From the NCBI GenBank assembly GCA_029783825.1, contig JAREIK010002645.1, positions 1,327,538 through 1,391,537 of the forward strand: DNA of 64,000 bases, given 5' to 3'. Source of the stretch: Sapria himalayana (lineage: Eukaryota; Streptophyta; Magnoliopsida; Malpighiales; Rafflesiaceae). The notes under the pieces are model-generated. The model ran no database searches. It saw only the letters and a program-made list of their open reading frames with translations, and was not told the origin of the DNA. The position numbers were made by a program, and so were the translations under genes. Below, piece after piece: positions 53,432 through 64,000 of the stretch (its first letter is position 1; every line of letters begins with the position of its first letter).

Positions 53432-54139
53432 TATAGTCCATATATAATGAGAATTTTTAGATTCGTCTTGAGAATTCTGAGACAATCTCGGATGACGAAA
53501 CGGATTTCGCCGTTAGATTCGTCTTGCGAAATCTAGTGACATAGAAAAATTTCGTTGAATTTTGAGACAATCAGAATATTTTACGAATTTTTAGATGACG
53601 AGTATAGAGTAAAACCTGATAATGAGATTTTAGAAAAATCTCAAATTTTTCAAATATTTAAAGAATATTCATTTAAGATAAATGCAATTGAAACCAGAAT
53701 AAAATGATGTATTTTGAAGCTGAAATAGACTAAAATAGACAAAGTGGGACACATGGGTCCCACATTGAAAAAAAATAAAAAAAAATACAAATCAAGCAAG
53801 CAGTGGAGTTACTGGAGTAGGAGGCGCACACTAGAGGAGAAATGATTTCTAATTTTTTTTTATTTATTTTTTCGCTCTTTAATTTTTGAGTTTTGGACCG
53901 TCGGAATTTATTGGGCAAAGAACGAAAGTTGCTGTATAGTACGAGGGCTACGCATAGATACCAAAAGCAAAGGATTTGGCCGTGAATTCAGGTAAAAATT
54001 TATAAATTTCTAATTTTTAGTTTTTTTTCAGATTTACGTCATTTTAAAGGTCAAAATATTTATGACCGAGAGTTAAAGTTACTCTACGCAACGCGAGCTA
54101 CGCGTGAGTACCAAAATCACAGGATTTCACCGGTTTTTC

Positions 54140-54375
54140 ACTTGAATAATGAATAGTGAATCGGAATAGTGAATAGTGAATCAGAATAGTAAATTCAAAA
54201 TAATGAATAGTGAATTCGAAATAGTGAATAGTAAATCAGAATAGTGAATCCGGAATAGTAAATAGTGAATCAGAATTGTAAATTCAGAATAGTAATTCAG
54301 AATAGTGAATAGTGAATTCGTAATAGTATATAGTAAATCAAAATAGTGAATTCGGAATAGTAAATAGTAAATAGT
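54140..54375. repeat. minisatellite of GAATAGTGAATC-type units in hAT-A leader
   Basis: About 230 bp consist of imperfect GAATAGTGAATC / GAATAGTAAATC / GAATTCGGAATAGT units. The array sits upstream of the transposase start, in the presumed leader or first intron. Confidence 0.9.
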
Positions 54376-54586
54376 TGTGGGTTTAATTAGGTTATATTTG
54401 ACAAATTTGATATGTTTACCTACATTTTGCATGAACCACAAAACTAGTTATAGGATTAAAAATATAGATTACTTTAATGATCATTTATGTGACTATAATT
54501 TTTTTTTGAGCAATACAACTTATTTAGAATAACATGCACTAAGGCATCTAAGTTATATTTGATTGTGGTTTTTTTTTTGTATAGAT

Positions 54587-56950
54587 ATGACACATTCACA
54601 ATCTAGCACTTGTAGCAGTAGTGTTGCTAGCAGACAAGAATCATCTCCAATTGGAGGAAACTCAGGTGGATTCTCCACTCAATCAGTAAAAGTTGATTGT
54701 GAATTTAAACAAGGAAAAGATGATAAGACTTTCAGAAGTCCTATGTGGAAACACTTTACTTATCTGGTTGTTAATAATGAAGAGAAGGCCCAATGCAATT
54801 ATTGTAAAAAGCTTTTTGTGGGTAAATCATCCTATGGTACGTCGCTTATAAAACAACATTTTGATAGGTGTCCTAGAAGAAAATCAGCTGGGGGTGACAT
54901 AAGGCAAATGATTTTGAAAACTGATTCGAAAGGAAATGTTAATTCTGGACCTTCTGGTGCATTTAATGAAAAACAGGGAATATAGAAATTAGCAAAGATG
55001 ATTATTCTCCATGACTATCCTCTTTCGATGGTGGAGCATAGAGAATTTAAAGATTTCACAACTACTATTCAACCTCTTTTCAAGTGTCCTTGCCGTAATA
55101 CTGTGAAGAAGCATATCTTGAACATTTACGGGGAAGAGAGGGATAAAGTTATAAAGTTGATCGAGAATAATGATAGTAGAGTTGCTATTACAACGGACAT
55201 GTGGACTTCTAGTAACCAAAAAAGAGATTTCATGTCTGTTACAACACATTTCATTGATAAATCTTGGACATTACATAGTCTAATCCTGAGGTATAACAAA
55301 TTAACATGTTATTTCTTAAATTAAGTATATATATATTTTTATTCATTGTTTACTTTATTGATAATTTTGTTATTTTTTCAGGTTTATTTATGTCCCTTGC
55401 CCTCATACAAGTGATGTGCTAACAGAGGTGTTGATAGATAATATGCTGGGGTGGAATGTGGACTCAAGGATATCCGCTATTACAGTGGATAATTGCTCTA
55501 CTAATGATAGCATGATTGGTAAGATAAAAGAAAAATTGAGTGTTGATTGCTTATTAAATGACGGGTCTTTACTTCATATGCGTTGTGCTGCACATATCTT
55601 GAACCTTATTGTTAGGATTGGTTTAGATGTGATCAAGCATATCATTGATAATGTCAGGGACAGTATAGTTTTTTGGACAGCATCTCCAAAAAAAATAGAA
55701 AGGTTTGAGGATGTTTGTAGACAAATGAAAGTTCCTTGTACTAAAAGATTGGGTTTGGATTGTCCAACAAGGTGGAACTCCACTTATCTAATGCTTAAAA
55801 CTGCTTTGGCTTATAAAAATGTGTTTCCTAGACTTAAGTTGTTTGAGTCACACTATGTGCTCGTGCCTAGTGAAGCAGAATGGGAGACTGCAAAGAATGT
55901 TTGTGAAAGGTTAGAGTTATTCTATAATATCACTGAGTTATTTTCTGAGACAAGATATCTCACTGCCAATATGTTTTTTTCCTGTGAATTGCAGAATTAA
56001 AATGACATTGAATGAATGGCTCATATCCTCCACTGTAGTAATTAGTACAATGGCAAAGAGTATGGTTGCAAAATTTGATGTATATTGGAATGTGATCCAT
56101 AAATTGATGGGTGTTGCTGCAGTATTGAACCCTAGGTATAAGATGACTTTGCTACACTTTTACTTTCCTTTGGTTTATCCAAATGACTTTAGTGAACAAA
56201 TTAGCAACATTCAACGACTTTGTTATGAGTTGATGGAGGAATATTATACTAGAATGTATAAAGGGACTAATACAGAATCTGCAGTACATGGAACGGTCAC
56301 TTCAACTTCAAAAGAGAGTTCAATAACTATCGATAGTGATTATCAATTATTTGTGAAAAGGATGAAGACTAATAAAACTAATAGTTTCAGAACTGAATTG
56401 GACCATTACTTGGAGGAAGATGTTTTGCCTGAAAATTCTCAGTTTGATATTTTATTATGGTGAAAGTTGAATGGGGTAAAGTATCCTGTCTTGCAAACTA
56501 TTGCAAGAGACATATTAGCAATTCCAGTATCTACTGTTGCTTCAGAGTCTGCATTCAGTTCTAGTGGGAGATTAGTTAGCCCTCATCGTAATCGACTTAA
56601 TCCGAAGATGATAGAAGCATTGATGTGTGCTCAAAGTTGGTTGTGGAGTGAAGTGACAAAACATGATGGTAAATTTATTTCATTGATCATTTATTTTTTA
56701 TTTACCTATAATTTCATAATATTTGTAAAATTTTAATATTATTTTTCTTTTTATATTTTTTTTTTCAAGGTGGAGATGACTTGTTCATTTCAGATGGTTA
56801 TGCATCAATTTATGAAGAAGATATTCACGTGCATGATGAAGGTATTAAATTTTATAACTAATAAATTTTAATTCATATTGCAATTTAAGTATTCAAATAT
56901 TAAGTTTTTTTTTTATAATTGTAGGATTTGAGATTACACATGATCGATGA
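54587..56950 (+). pseudogene. hAT-A transposase (BED zinc finger, RICESLEEPER/Ac-like), recently disabled
   Basis: The start ATG lies just after an acceptor (TTTTGTATAG|AT). Coding exons are 54587-55290, 55382-56668, 56770-56841 and 56925-56950, all with GT..AG introns and matching phases; a non-coding first exon is likely. Domains in order: BED zinc finger (W..F, then CNYCKK and HFDRC, ~54740-54880); catalytic core with VAITTDMWTS, ITVDNCSTND, MRCAAHILNLIV, DCPTRWNSTYLML and LNPRYKM; C-terminal dimerisation region YPVLQTIARDILAIPVSTVASE.AFSSSGR. Three lesions: TAG at 54983-54985, one extra T in the T7 run at 55974-55980, and TGA at 56461-56463 where the family has a second Trp (WWK). Everything else is open. 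Confidence 0.92.
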
Positions 56951-57404
56951 CAACATTTTTATCAACTTTTATGAAGATGAAGTCTATCAAACCTTGTTGA
57001 AACTTTGTTTAAGATGTTAAACATTTTGAATTTGTCACCTGATACAAATATTTTGATTTGTGATGTTTTATTAACATTAGACTTTGGTTTATATTCCTAA
57101 ATTTATAAATCATGAAATTATAACTGGTGTCATAGGTTAACAAAATACGTCTTAATATCGCATGGATAAATCCGATATCCGTGGAGAATATCCGAAATCC
57201 GATAGATAGGATATGGATTTAAATTTTTTTTATCCGTAGTATATGGATATGGATATGGATATATTATTTTTATTTAGGATCGGATATGGATTTTGAAAAA
57301 TCCGATCCAAATCCGATCCGATGTCATCCCTACCAATAAGAGAAAAATGACATGGTGAACCGTCGAATAGGAGAGAGATATCCCAGTACTTAGATACCAA
57401 CTAT

Positions 57405-58052
57405 CTATGTTGCACGGACACGGACACGGATACGGGGATATGACACGGCAAGATATGGGGACACGATAAATTCTAAAAAACTAAGATACGGATATGGCTA
57501 GGATACATCATGATAAAAAAAATAAAATTAAAAATAAAAATTATTAATTATAAATATTAGGTATTTTAAAATAATTAAAAATACTTTATTTTAAAATAAT
57601 TTAAAATTCTGTATTTTAAAATAATTAAAAATACTGTATTTTAAAATAATTTAAAATTCTGTATTTTAAAATAATGTAAACAAAATTTAAACCCTCTAAC
57701 ACTCTCCCCCTCCCAAACCTTCCCCCCCTCCCAAACCTCCCCCCCCCCCCCACCCGATTTTTGATTTTCGAACTCTCCCCCTCCCGATACAGATTCCAAA
57801 ACCCCTCCTCCTTCCCTTTATAGAATTAGGTTACCTTAGGTGCTGTCGGCGGCTCGGCGGTGTGCTCCTCCCCTCCCCGTTTGACGCAATGACAACTGTT
57901 TCCGAACAACGCGTCGAATACGTCTCTGACGCGTATCAGATACGTCACGTGGCATATCGGACACGTATCCGACGCGTGTCCGACCCATGTCGTCGTGTCC
58001 ACGTGTCGGACACGTGGACACGGCAGCTCCTAGGCGTATCCGTGCAACACAG
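57405..58052. mobile_element. non-autonomous hAT-C copy 2, 648 bp
   Basis: It starts CTATGTTGCACGGACACGG and ends with the inverse of CTGTGTTGCACGGATACG. CCAACTAT (57397-57404) and CCGACTAT (58053-58060) flank it, 7 of 8 equal. The left 170 bp, with GACACGG motifs and the AAATTCTAAAAAACTA block, match hAT-C copy 1. The centre has 24-bp ATTTTAAAATAATT repeats (57565-57675) and a run of 13 C near 57739. The right part is rich in GTATC(G/C)GACACG motifs. Confidence 0.8.
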
Positions 58053-58689
58053 CCGACTATTACTCAATCTTATCACATAATAATAATAAAAAACTTAACA
58101 TTTTATAATTTTAAAAATCATATAAGTCCACTTATCCAGTGCTATCTAAGATTACACGAAAACTACTATCTCCTCATGTATTGAGCATAGTATCAGAGTT
58201 TGCTTTTTTAGTTACAGTCAATGTCATTTAGGATAAGAAATCAAGATTATAATCAGATATCATTAAGTAACTAATATGCATCAAAGATTAGGAAGATTCA
58301 ATGTTGGACATCCAGAATAATATTGAAACAATAGAAAATGAGTTTCTAACAAATAATGACTCGTGAAACTTTGAGAATGTTTAATCCATCACTAATAATG
58401 TCATCATATACTTACAAGATAATAATCAGTTACATCATACTTATATTAATTGGGATTGGGATTGAGCTTGCATGATTATGAATGATAATATTTTATGTTG
58501 TGATATTATTTTATTTTATTTTTGATTGAATTCGATGAAAGATTTTTTTTTTTTTTTGATATTTTTGATTATTAAAATTTATAAAGTGAAAATAATTTTT
58601 TTTTGATTTATATGAAATAATATTATATCATAACACATAATAGATAACTTTGAATTTTAAATTTATAAAAAAAAATTAATTATAAACCA

Positions 58690-58900
58690 CAATCGATGAC
58701 CGGTCAACTAGGCTGGCAGCCTCAAAGCAAGACTCGACATTGCCAAGCACGACCCAGTCCGATTCTGCCCAGACTCGAACCGGATGAGCCCTGTTGGGCC
58801 TGCAATATTCAAGTCATGTAATGTCAGGCACAACACGATGACTTGACTGAGCCACCAAAAAATAGGTCTTGCTGACATGGCATGACCTTTTGACACATCT
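58690..58900. repeat. GC-rich right terminus of hAT-B relic 3
   Basis: GCACGACCCAG- and GTCAGGCAC-type motifs precede the terminal CTTTTGACACATCTA, like the right zone of relic 2. Confidence 0.7.
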
Positions 58901-60640
58901 AATAACAATTACAGAATATATTCAAATAGTATAGGAATTAGTGAACATATTTATGAAGACACTAAAGATATCTTAACTTATTTTTCTCTCCTCAAAACTT
59001 TGTATCCTAAATATATATGCACTAATTTGAAAAAGAATTATGGTTTATAACTTTGTATTTTATAATTTTTTTATCTTTATTTTATTGTTTTACTTTATTG
59101 CATTGAAGATGGTAGCACCCAATTTGTGGGCTACCCCAATGAAATTTTCCTCATCCAAGAGTGTCTCTAGTGGAACAGTATTAGATAAATACCTAGTGGA
59201 GCATTTGTGGATAGAAAAAAATAAAGTCTACTTTGCTCAATAATTTGGACATCAATTTTATTTGTTGATCATGCATAAAGACACCAGAAAGAAAAAACAA
59301 TATCACAATTTTATTGCTTCAGAAACTTTAGTACATATAAACATGTAAAAAAAATCAATTATTTATATTATCATGTCACATATTTTGATCTTTTGATCAT
59401 GTTATATTTACATAGTACTCTAGATTTCTCGTATTGGGTATTACTAGTTCTAACTGAGACCCTTTTAGATCTATTATACTTTTTGCTCACCACATTACTT
59501 TGGATTCTTGAATCATAGATTTAAAATTTTATATTTATCTCAAAAATAATTACATATATATATATATATATATATATATGGATTGAAATCCAACAGCCAC
59601 AGTTTAAATATTTAATATTCTTTTTATTTATTTTCAACGGGATCAAACAGAACATCCAAGTGGGTCACTGCCATTGTCTCCGGTCGAATATCAACCTTGC
59701 AAAGGCAACAACCATTTTTTTAAATGAGGCGCATGCCAAATGGTCAATGCCCAATTTAATATTTTATTATTAAAATAAGTGCATGGGCTACACCTGCCTA
59801 TTTGTATTAAATCCAACACGATAATGCACTGAAAGTCTATGCATCATGTCTGGCATGCCATATGATCTTTGCCATGTCATGTAGCAACACAAACCATTTA
59901 GGCATGCACCACATAGCATAAGCCTTGTAGCAGAGCAACATGCACACATGACAGGCACTACTCCTACCAACATCATATCATAACTAGCACGGCTATTTCA
60001 GGCCAATGGCATAGACCGTGTTGTTGGACACTTTTAGTCAATATGCATGCAGCAACTGAGTAATATTATCATATAAATAAAATATACTCATCGATATAGT
60101 CTAAACTCAAACTTTTTTACACATATCACAAAAATCAAACATGTTAAACGCAATGAGATCAATTGACTGTTATAAATATATTAGTAGTTGTGTATCGATC
60201 ACCATTTACTTATTGGTCTCAACCTGAGATGAGTCTTCCAATAGCGCATAACCTTGAGCCACAAATCAAATCGTCATCAGCATAGTCCACATAAAATGCA
60301 TATCTACCAAATATTTATAGTGGATTATTCTCGGCAATCTCACATTAATTCCAACTATTTTTATTTTATAAAGATCTCCCAATAAAATAAATATCCAAAA
60401 ACAAGTTATTAAACAAATAAAAAATATGTAAATCACCACAATTCTATATCAAACTTACAAAAAAAGTCTGAAGCAATTTTAATCACACAAATATTCATTG
60501 TGTCTGAGCAATACCAGAACTATATCCACGATATCACAACAAGTCTCAAGCAAGACATTTAAGTTATATATAAGATATACAACTTAAATATCTTATAAGA
60601 CGTCATTTGGTTCTAGATCACCAAAATTACATTGCCACAC
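58901..60640. other. AT-rich DNA, no gene recognised
   Basis: A (TA)n run lies at 59555-59579. A GGCATGCC/GCATG-rich patch at 59780-60030 looks like a very old hAT-B or hAT-D end. A 67-residue plus-strand frame at 59040-59243 shows no family motif. Confidence 0.5.
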
Positions 60641-60679
60641 ATCTGACAGCCACACCACACCCAAAATCTGCAAAAAATA

Positions 60680-61165
60680 GTCAAGGAAAGGTGATTTCCT
60701 TGTCAATGATAAGGTGATGTTACTTTCTATGTTACCAAACTGCTAGAGTACATAGTCATCGATACTAGTGGAGAGTGCACAACCACCCGCACAATCCGAC
60801 TTCACCACTCATACATTGAAAATGTCCTCTAATACCATGTGGAAGGGTCAATTAAGATTTTGTCCATTGTAAAAGCTGACAAGGAGGAGAACGAGAAAAA
60901 AAAAAGTGTAGAAAAAAACAAAACAATTTATTAATGAAAAAAATCATATTTTAAAATACAACAATCACTATAGATATAATTTGGAGATGCATACTTATTT
61001 ATAGTTTGCTCCCAAACAATGAAAATAAAGAAAAACGATGAAATAAACAAAAAATACAATAAACATCAATAATCACAACATAAGCACAGCATATTAGTCA
61101 TCATTTGAATTACACACATCATAGTTATTAAAGGAACACTTAAAGCACAAGTACCACGATGCCCT
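60680..61165 (-). repeat. direct repeat, first copy (retrotransposon leader plus LTR start)
   Basis: It aligns with 61330-61770 over ~450 bp, sharing CTAGTGGA(G/A)AGTGCAC and TTTGGAGATG(C/T)ATACTTA. CTCTAATACCATG at 60829-60841 is the complement of a copia primer site, so an LTR reading on the minus strand starts on its right (about 60840). Confidence 0.65.
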
Positions 61166-61237
61166 TGCAAAAGTGCCTCACCTGGGGCAGGAACGCCCAT
61201 TTGCAAAATGCACAAAAAGATATCCCTAATGGAAGTC

Positions 61238-61325
61238 ACGTATCTTATTGATGCATTAATGAACCCGATGCATTAATGTATCCCAACACATTAATGAACC
61301 CAATGCATCAAGATGCATCAAGATG
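61238..61325. repeat. minisatellite with GATGCATTAATGAACCC units
   Basis: Three to four imperfect ~19-bp units are followed by two AAGATGCATC units, between the two large direct repeats. Confidence 0.8.
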
Positions 61326-61329
61326 CAGT

Positions 61330-61770
61330 AATGGTGATTTCCACATCAAAGGCGAGGTGGTGTTACCATTTATGTTGCCAAACGTCGGCATACATTGTCA
61401 CCTACACTAGTGGAAAGTGCACCACCACCCACACAATTCAACTTCACCACTCATTCACTAAAAACATCCTCTATAATTAAGATTTTGGTCCTTTGTGAAA
61501 GTTGACAAGTGGAAAAAAGATAGAAGAGAAATGATAAAAAAACAAAAAATATATATTATTAATGAAAAAAAATATTTTTAAAAATACAACAATTATTGTA
61601 CATATGATTTGGAGATGTATACTTATAGTTTCTCCCAAACAATAAAAATAAAAAAAAATATTGAAATAAACAAAAATTAGATTAAACTTCATCTATCACA
61701 GAATATTAGTCATCATTTGAATTACATACACCATAATTATTAAAGACAAGCCTAAAATACAAGAGCCAAA
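61330..61770 (-). repeat. direct repeat, second copy
   Basis: Partner of 60680-61165. Here the primer-site complement is deleted: CTCTATAATTAAG replaces CTCTAATACCATG plus the LTR start. Confidence 0.65.
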
Positions 61771-63131
61771 TAGATGTGTTTAAAGGGCAGGACAGGGTCA
61801 GCCCAATTTTTGGAAGCCCAGCTTGGCTTCCGTGCCGTGCTCAGCCAGGCACGGCTTCTTCAGGTCAGGCCCAGCATGGCAAGTAAGCTCGGCCGGTTAA
61901 GAAATCATGCTAGATGGGGCATGTACGGGCCAGTTTTTAAATTTTAATAATTTTTTTAAATAATATTATTTATATTTAATTATTTATGTATTCATTATTA
62001 TTTAGAAAATTAGAATTAGACTTGAGTTAATAACTTTATGTTTAAAATTTTTTTAATTTTAATTTAATATTTTAAAAGTATTTTTTAATGTTAATTATTA
62101 ATTATATTTATTTTTTAGTATTTACTATTTAATTAAGGATAATTATTTGTAATACTTTATAATTTATAAATATGTGTATCAGTGACTCGGTTATGTGTAT
62201 CAGTTTATCAGACATCAGTGTAAGTATATTAAATATTTAAATATGAATTAAAAATTATTATAACTTACATATGAAAAAAAATTTAAAATCAATGCAAAAT
62301 GAAAATAAAAAAAAATTAAATATTCAAGTTAAAACTTTCAAATATCACAACCAAAAATTAAATAAACAAAAATAACAAAGACAAATACAATATAAATAAA
62401 CATGAGTAAGTCGTCAATTGTCAATTGTCATGTTATTATCATCCTCAATCGTCAATATCACTATCATCATATGAATCATCATCAGCAATCAACTCTTTCA
62501 CTTTTATAGTAGTATCAATATGATCCTGGATGTCCAAGCTCGAATCCTCTTAATTATTCATGCATGCTAAAATCTCAAAAATACCTGAACGTAATCTCAA
62601 TCACCTATCCTAAATCACATTCATTATAACAAATAAAAATAAACTATGATTTTATGCTCGACACCAAATGAGTCAGTAGATCTTGTGTCATCTTAGATAG
62701 CACGGGAAAAATAGACTAGTATGATTTCCACCACGGTAATATATCAAGATTCTTAGTATAAAAATATGATAGAATTGAACAGTAATTGGTATCTAAGTAC
62801 CGAAACAGTTCGCTCCTACTCGATGGTCCACCTCGTCGTTTGCCCCTCGCTAACTGAATAAAAAAATTATAATCTTCAAATATAGTAATCATGTTCGTAC
62901 TCACATTCTCACTACTACTATCACTATACCTAGTATCGTTGTATGTGAAAAGATAAATCAACTTCTCATGAATAACCCCTTCAGGTGGGTCTTCCAAGTT
63001 CATGCACGATGAAATATTAATCAAAATATTATCTACCCCTTTCATTTTAACCCTAGGATCCATGCATACAGCGAGACAATAAAGAGATAGAAATGTGACT
63101 AATATTTTAAGTACTTGAATTTCCATCTCTG

Positions 63132-63711
63132 CAGAGGTGTCCACCGGGCTAGGCCGGCCAGGTCCGGCATGAGGCAACACACGATTCGACCGTGCCAGGG
63201 CTAGCCCGGCATGAAAATTTCTTGTGTCTGGGCTCGTGACATGCCCGACCACGGTACCAATCATGTCGTGTCGTGCCAAGGCCAACCGGGCCTCATGCCG
63301 TACCTGGTCCGGCACAATACCGTGGCTCATTGGTACTGTACCTCGACACGAGGCGAGAAACCTAATTTTTTTAAATTAGGATTTTGGGCGGTGCAGCAGC
63401 AAGACGACGCACGCCAAAATTCAAATTTTTTTTAAATTAGGGGTTCAACTGTGCAGCGGCGCAATGGCACACGTCAAAACCCTAATTTTTTTAAAATTAG
63501 TGGTTCAATGCACGACGACACGCCGCCAAACCCCTAATTTTTTTTAATTAGGGGTTCGGCCCGACTGGGCCGAACCCGACGAATTAGTGCCGCAGGCTCG
63601 TGCCAGGCTAACCTCCACAGAATTATGTCGTGTCTAGCCTGGCACGAAAGCACTATCAGGCATGCTAAAAATAGACCATGCCGGCCCGATACATCCCTTT
63701 TAACACCTCTA
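63132..63711. mobile_element. non-autonomous hAT-D element, 580 bp, nested in hAT-B relic 4
   Basis: It starts CAGAGGTGTCCACCGGG and ends, on the opposite strand, TAGAGGTGTTAAAAGGG. CATCTCTG (63124-63131) and CATCTCTA (63712-63719) flank it, 7 of 8 equal. It splits the hAT-B frame at GAAATGGA. Ends are GC-rich with CCGGCATG and GGCACGA motifs; the centre holds four AT palindromes. The element at 30643-31170 has similar ends. Confidence 0.8.
63355..63560. repeat. four spaced palindromes in hAT-D core
   Basis: CCTAATTTTTTTAAATTAGG-like palindromes lie near 63360, 63415, 63480 and 63532, about 55-65 bp apart, separated by GC-rich GTGCAGC.GC..GAC segments. Confidence 0.75.
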
Positions 63712-64000
63712 CATCTCTACAACCATATGACTAAGTGTTGGATCAGCCCGATATTTCCTAAACATGCTACTAATATTGCACAATCACATGAGTACAATAC
63801 AAGTTATGAGAGTAAAAACCAAAGAAATACATGTTCGTCGTATCATAAAATATCTTTAGGAATTTGATAAATAAAATTTTTGATACCCAATCAATGTCGT
63901 CAATAATAAGTTCGTCACTCTTACTATTGACATAGTCGAATATCATATATCAGTATCCAACACATATTTCCAATAGCAAGTACGTGTAATTCTGTCAGTG

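Larger units (their letters stand above)
53160..57332 (+). mobile_element. hAT-A, complete hAT transposon, 4,173 bp
   Basis: It starts TAGAGATGGCAAATG and ends, on the opposite strand, TAGGGATGACATCGG. An identical 8-bp sequence, CCAATAAG, flanks it (53152-53159 and 57333-57340): a perfect hAT target duplication. Subterminal zones of 200-250 bp are packed with ATCCGAT and GGATATGGAT motifs in both orientations, probable transposase binding sites. It contains one five-exon transposase gene with three disabling changes. The perfect target duplication and readable gene make it the youngest large element in the right half. Confidence 0.95.
51650..58900 (+). mobile_element. hAT-B relic 3, carrying two nested hAT insertions
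   Basis: The left part (51650-53151) aligns with relic 2 from about 45005. The right part (57341-57396 and 58061-58900) continues it after two insertions are removed, ending in the GC-rich GCACGACCC zone and the terminus CTTTTGACACATCTA. The left terminus is lost. The frame at 52285-52542 keeps ITYD.TSNN, VRYMCHISNLIVKAGIK and LEKIHNFLKYLR, clear hAT transposase boxes. The insertions are hAT-A (53160-57332) and hAT-C (57405-58052). Confidence 0.75.
61769..64000 (-). mobile_element. hAT-B relic 4, minus strand, running off the window
   Basis: The GC-rich terminal zone at 61769-61920 starts TAGATGTGTTTAAAGGG and is full of GGCACGGC motifs. The transposase reads on the minus strand from the window end to about 62716. 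The element's 5' end lies beyond the window. Confidence 0.65.
62716..64000 (-). pseudogene. hAT-B transposase relic (copy 4), partial and interrupted
   Basis: Best-preserved copy of the family's C-terminal half. Before the inserted hAT-D the reading has FLKIFYD- and LSHMVVEME-like boxes. After it come MDPRVKMKGVD (the hAT LDPRYK box), IQLARGKRRGG, SELFRYLDTN and LDILPWWKS (the family's WW box). The coding upstream part continues outside the window. The insertion at 63132-63711 and scattered stops make it non-functional. Confidence 0.75.

Noticed and set aside
63132..63330. N-terminal part of the 204-residue minus-strand frame near 63.3 kb as transposase
   Set aside because: That part is read through the inserted hAT-D end; only the segment before 63131 belongs to the hAT-B transposase.

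Overview
The window looks like nuclear DNA of a flowering plant, probably a monocot, although the species cannot be fixed from the sequence. It is mostly AT-rich and crowded with decayed transposable elements. Spliced introns, a GASA peptide gene, a VEP1/PRISE short-chain dehydrogenase, a CACTA element with plant-type TNP genes and Ty1/copia elements with tRNA-Met primer sites all point to an angiosperm. Nothing bacterial or organellar was seen.

Layout. 0.8-19.3 kb: a run of broken Ty1/copia retrotransposons on both strands, two with recognisable LTR pairs (773-3732 and 7870-12441). 19,264-26,939: a complete 7.7-kb CACTA (En/Spm) transposon with 3-bp target duplications, very large subterminal arrays of a TAGCTACTA motif, a nearly readable transposase_24-type gene on the minus strand and an internal array of ~178-bp repeats. 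27.3-30.0 kb: another broken copia. 30.6-31.2 kb: a short hAT-like element. 32.1-34.9 kb: the only gene island, with a two-exon GASA/snakin gene (+), a convergent two-exon progesterone 5-beta-reductase/iridoid-synthase-like gene (-), and an orphan NRAMP-like last exon (-). 35-64 kb: AT-rich DNA dominated by hAT transposons, with at least four relics of one family (hAT-B here), a complete 4.2-kb hAT (hAT-A, 53,160-57,332) with perfect 8-bp target duplications nested in one of them, and two pairs of short non-autonomous hATs (hAT-C, hAT-D). A Ty3/gypsy relic lies at 49.1-51.5 kb.

Only the GASA gene and the PRISE-like gene appear intact. The PRISE-like protein keeps the NADPH-binding and C-terminal signatures, but the active-site lysine is an asparagine and neighbouring pocket residues differ, so it is either a changed enzyme or a non-catalytic relative. 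I found no multi-gene system. The most unusual material is this PRISE variant, the CACTA element's repeat architecture, the three-layer hAT nest, and a copia element whose coding region appears to be interrupted repeatedly by the same His-Asp-rich spacer. The names hAT-A to hAT-D and copia A to E are local labels, not database names.
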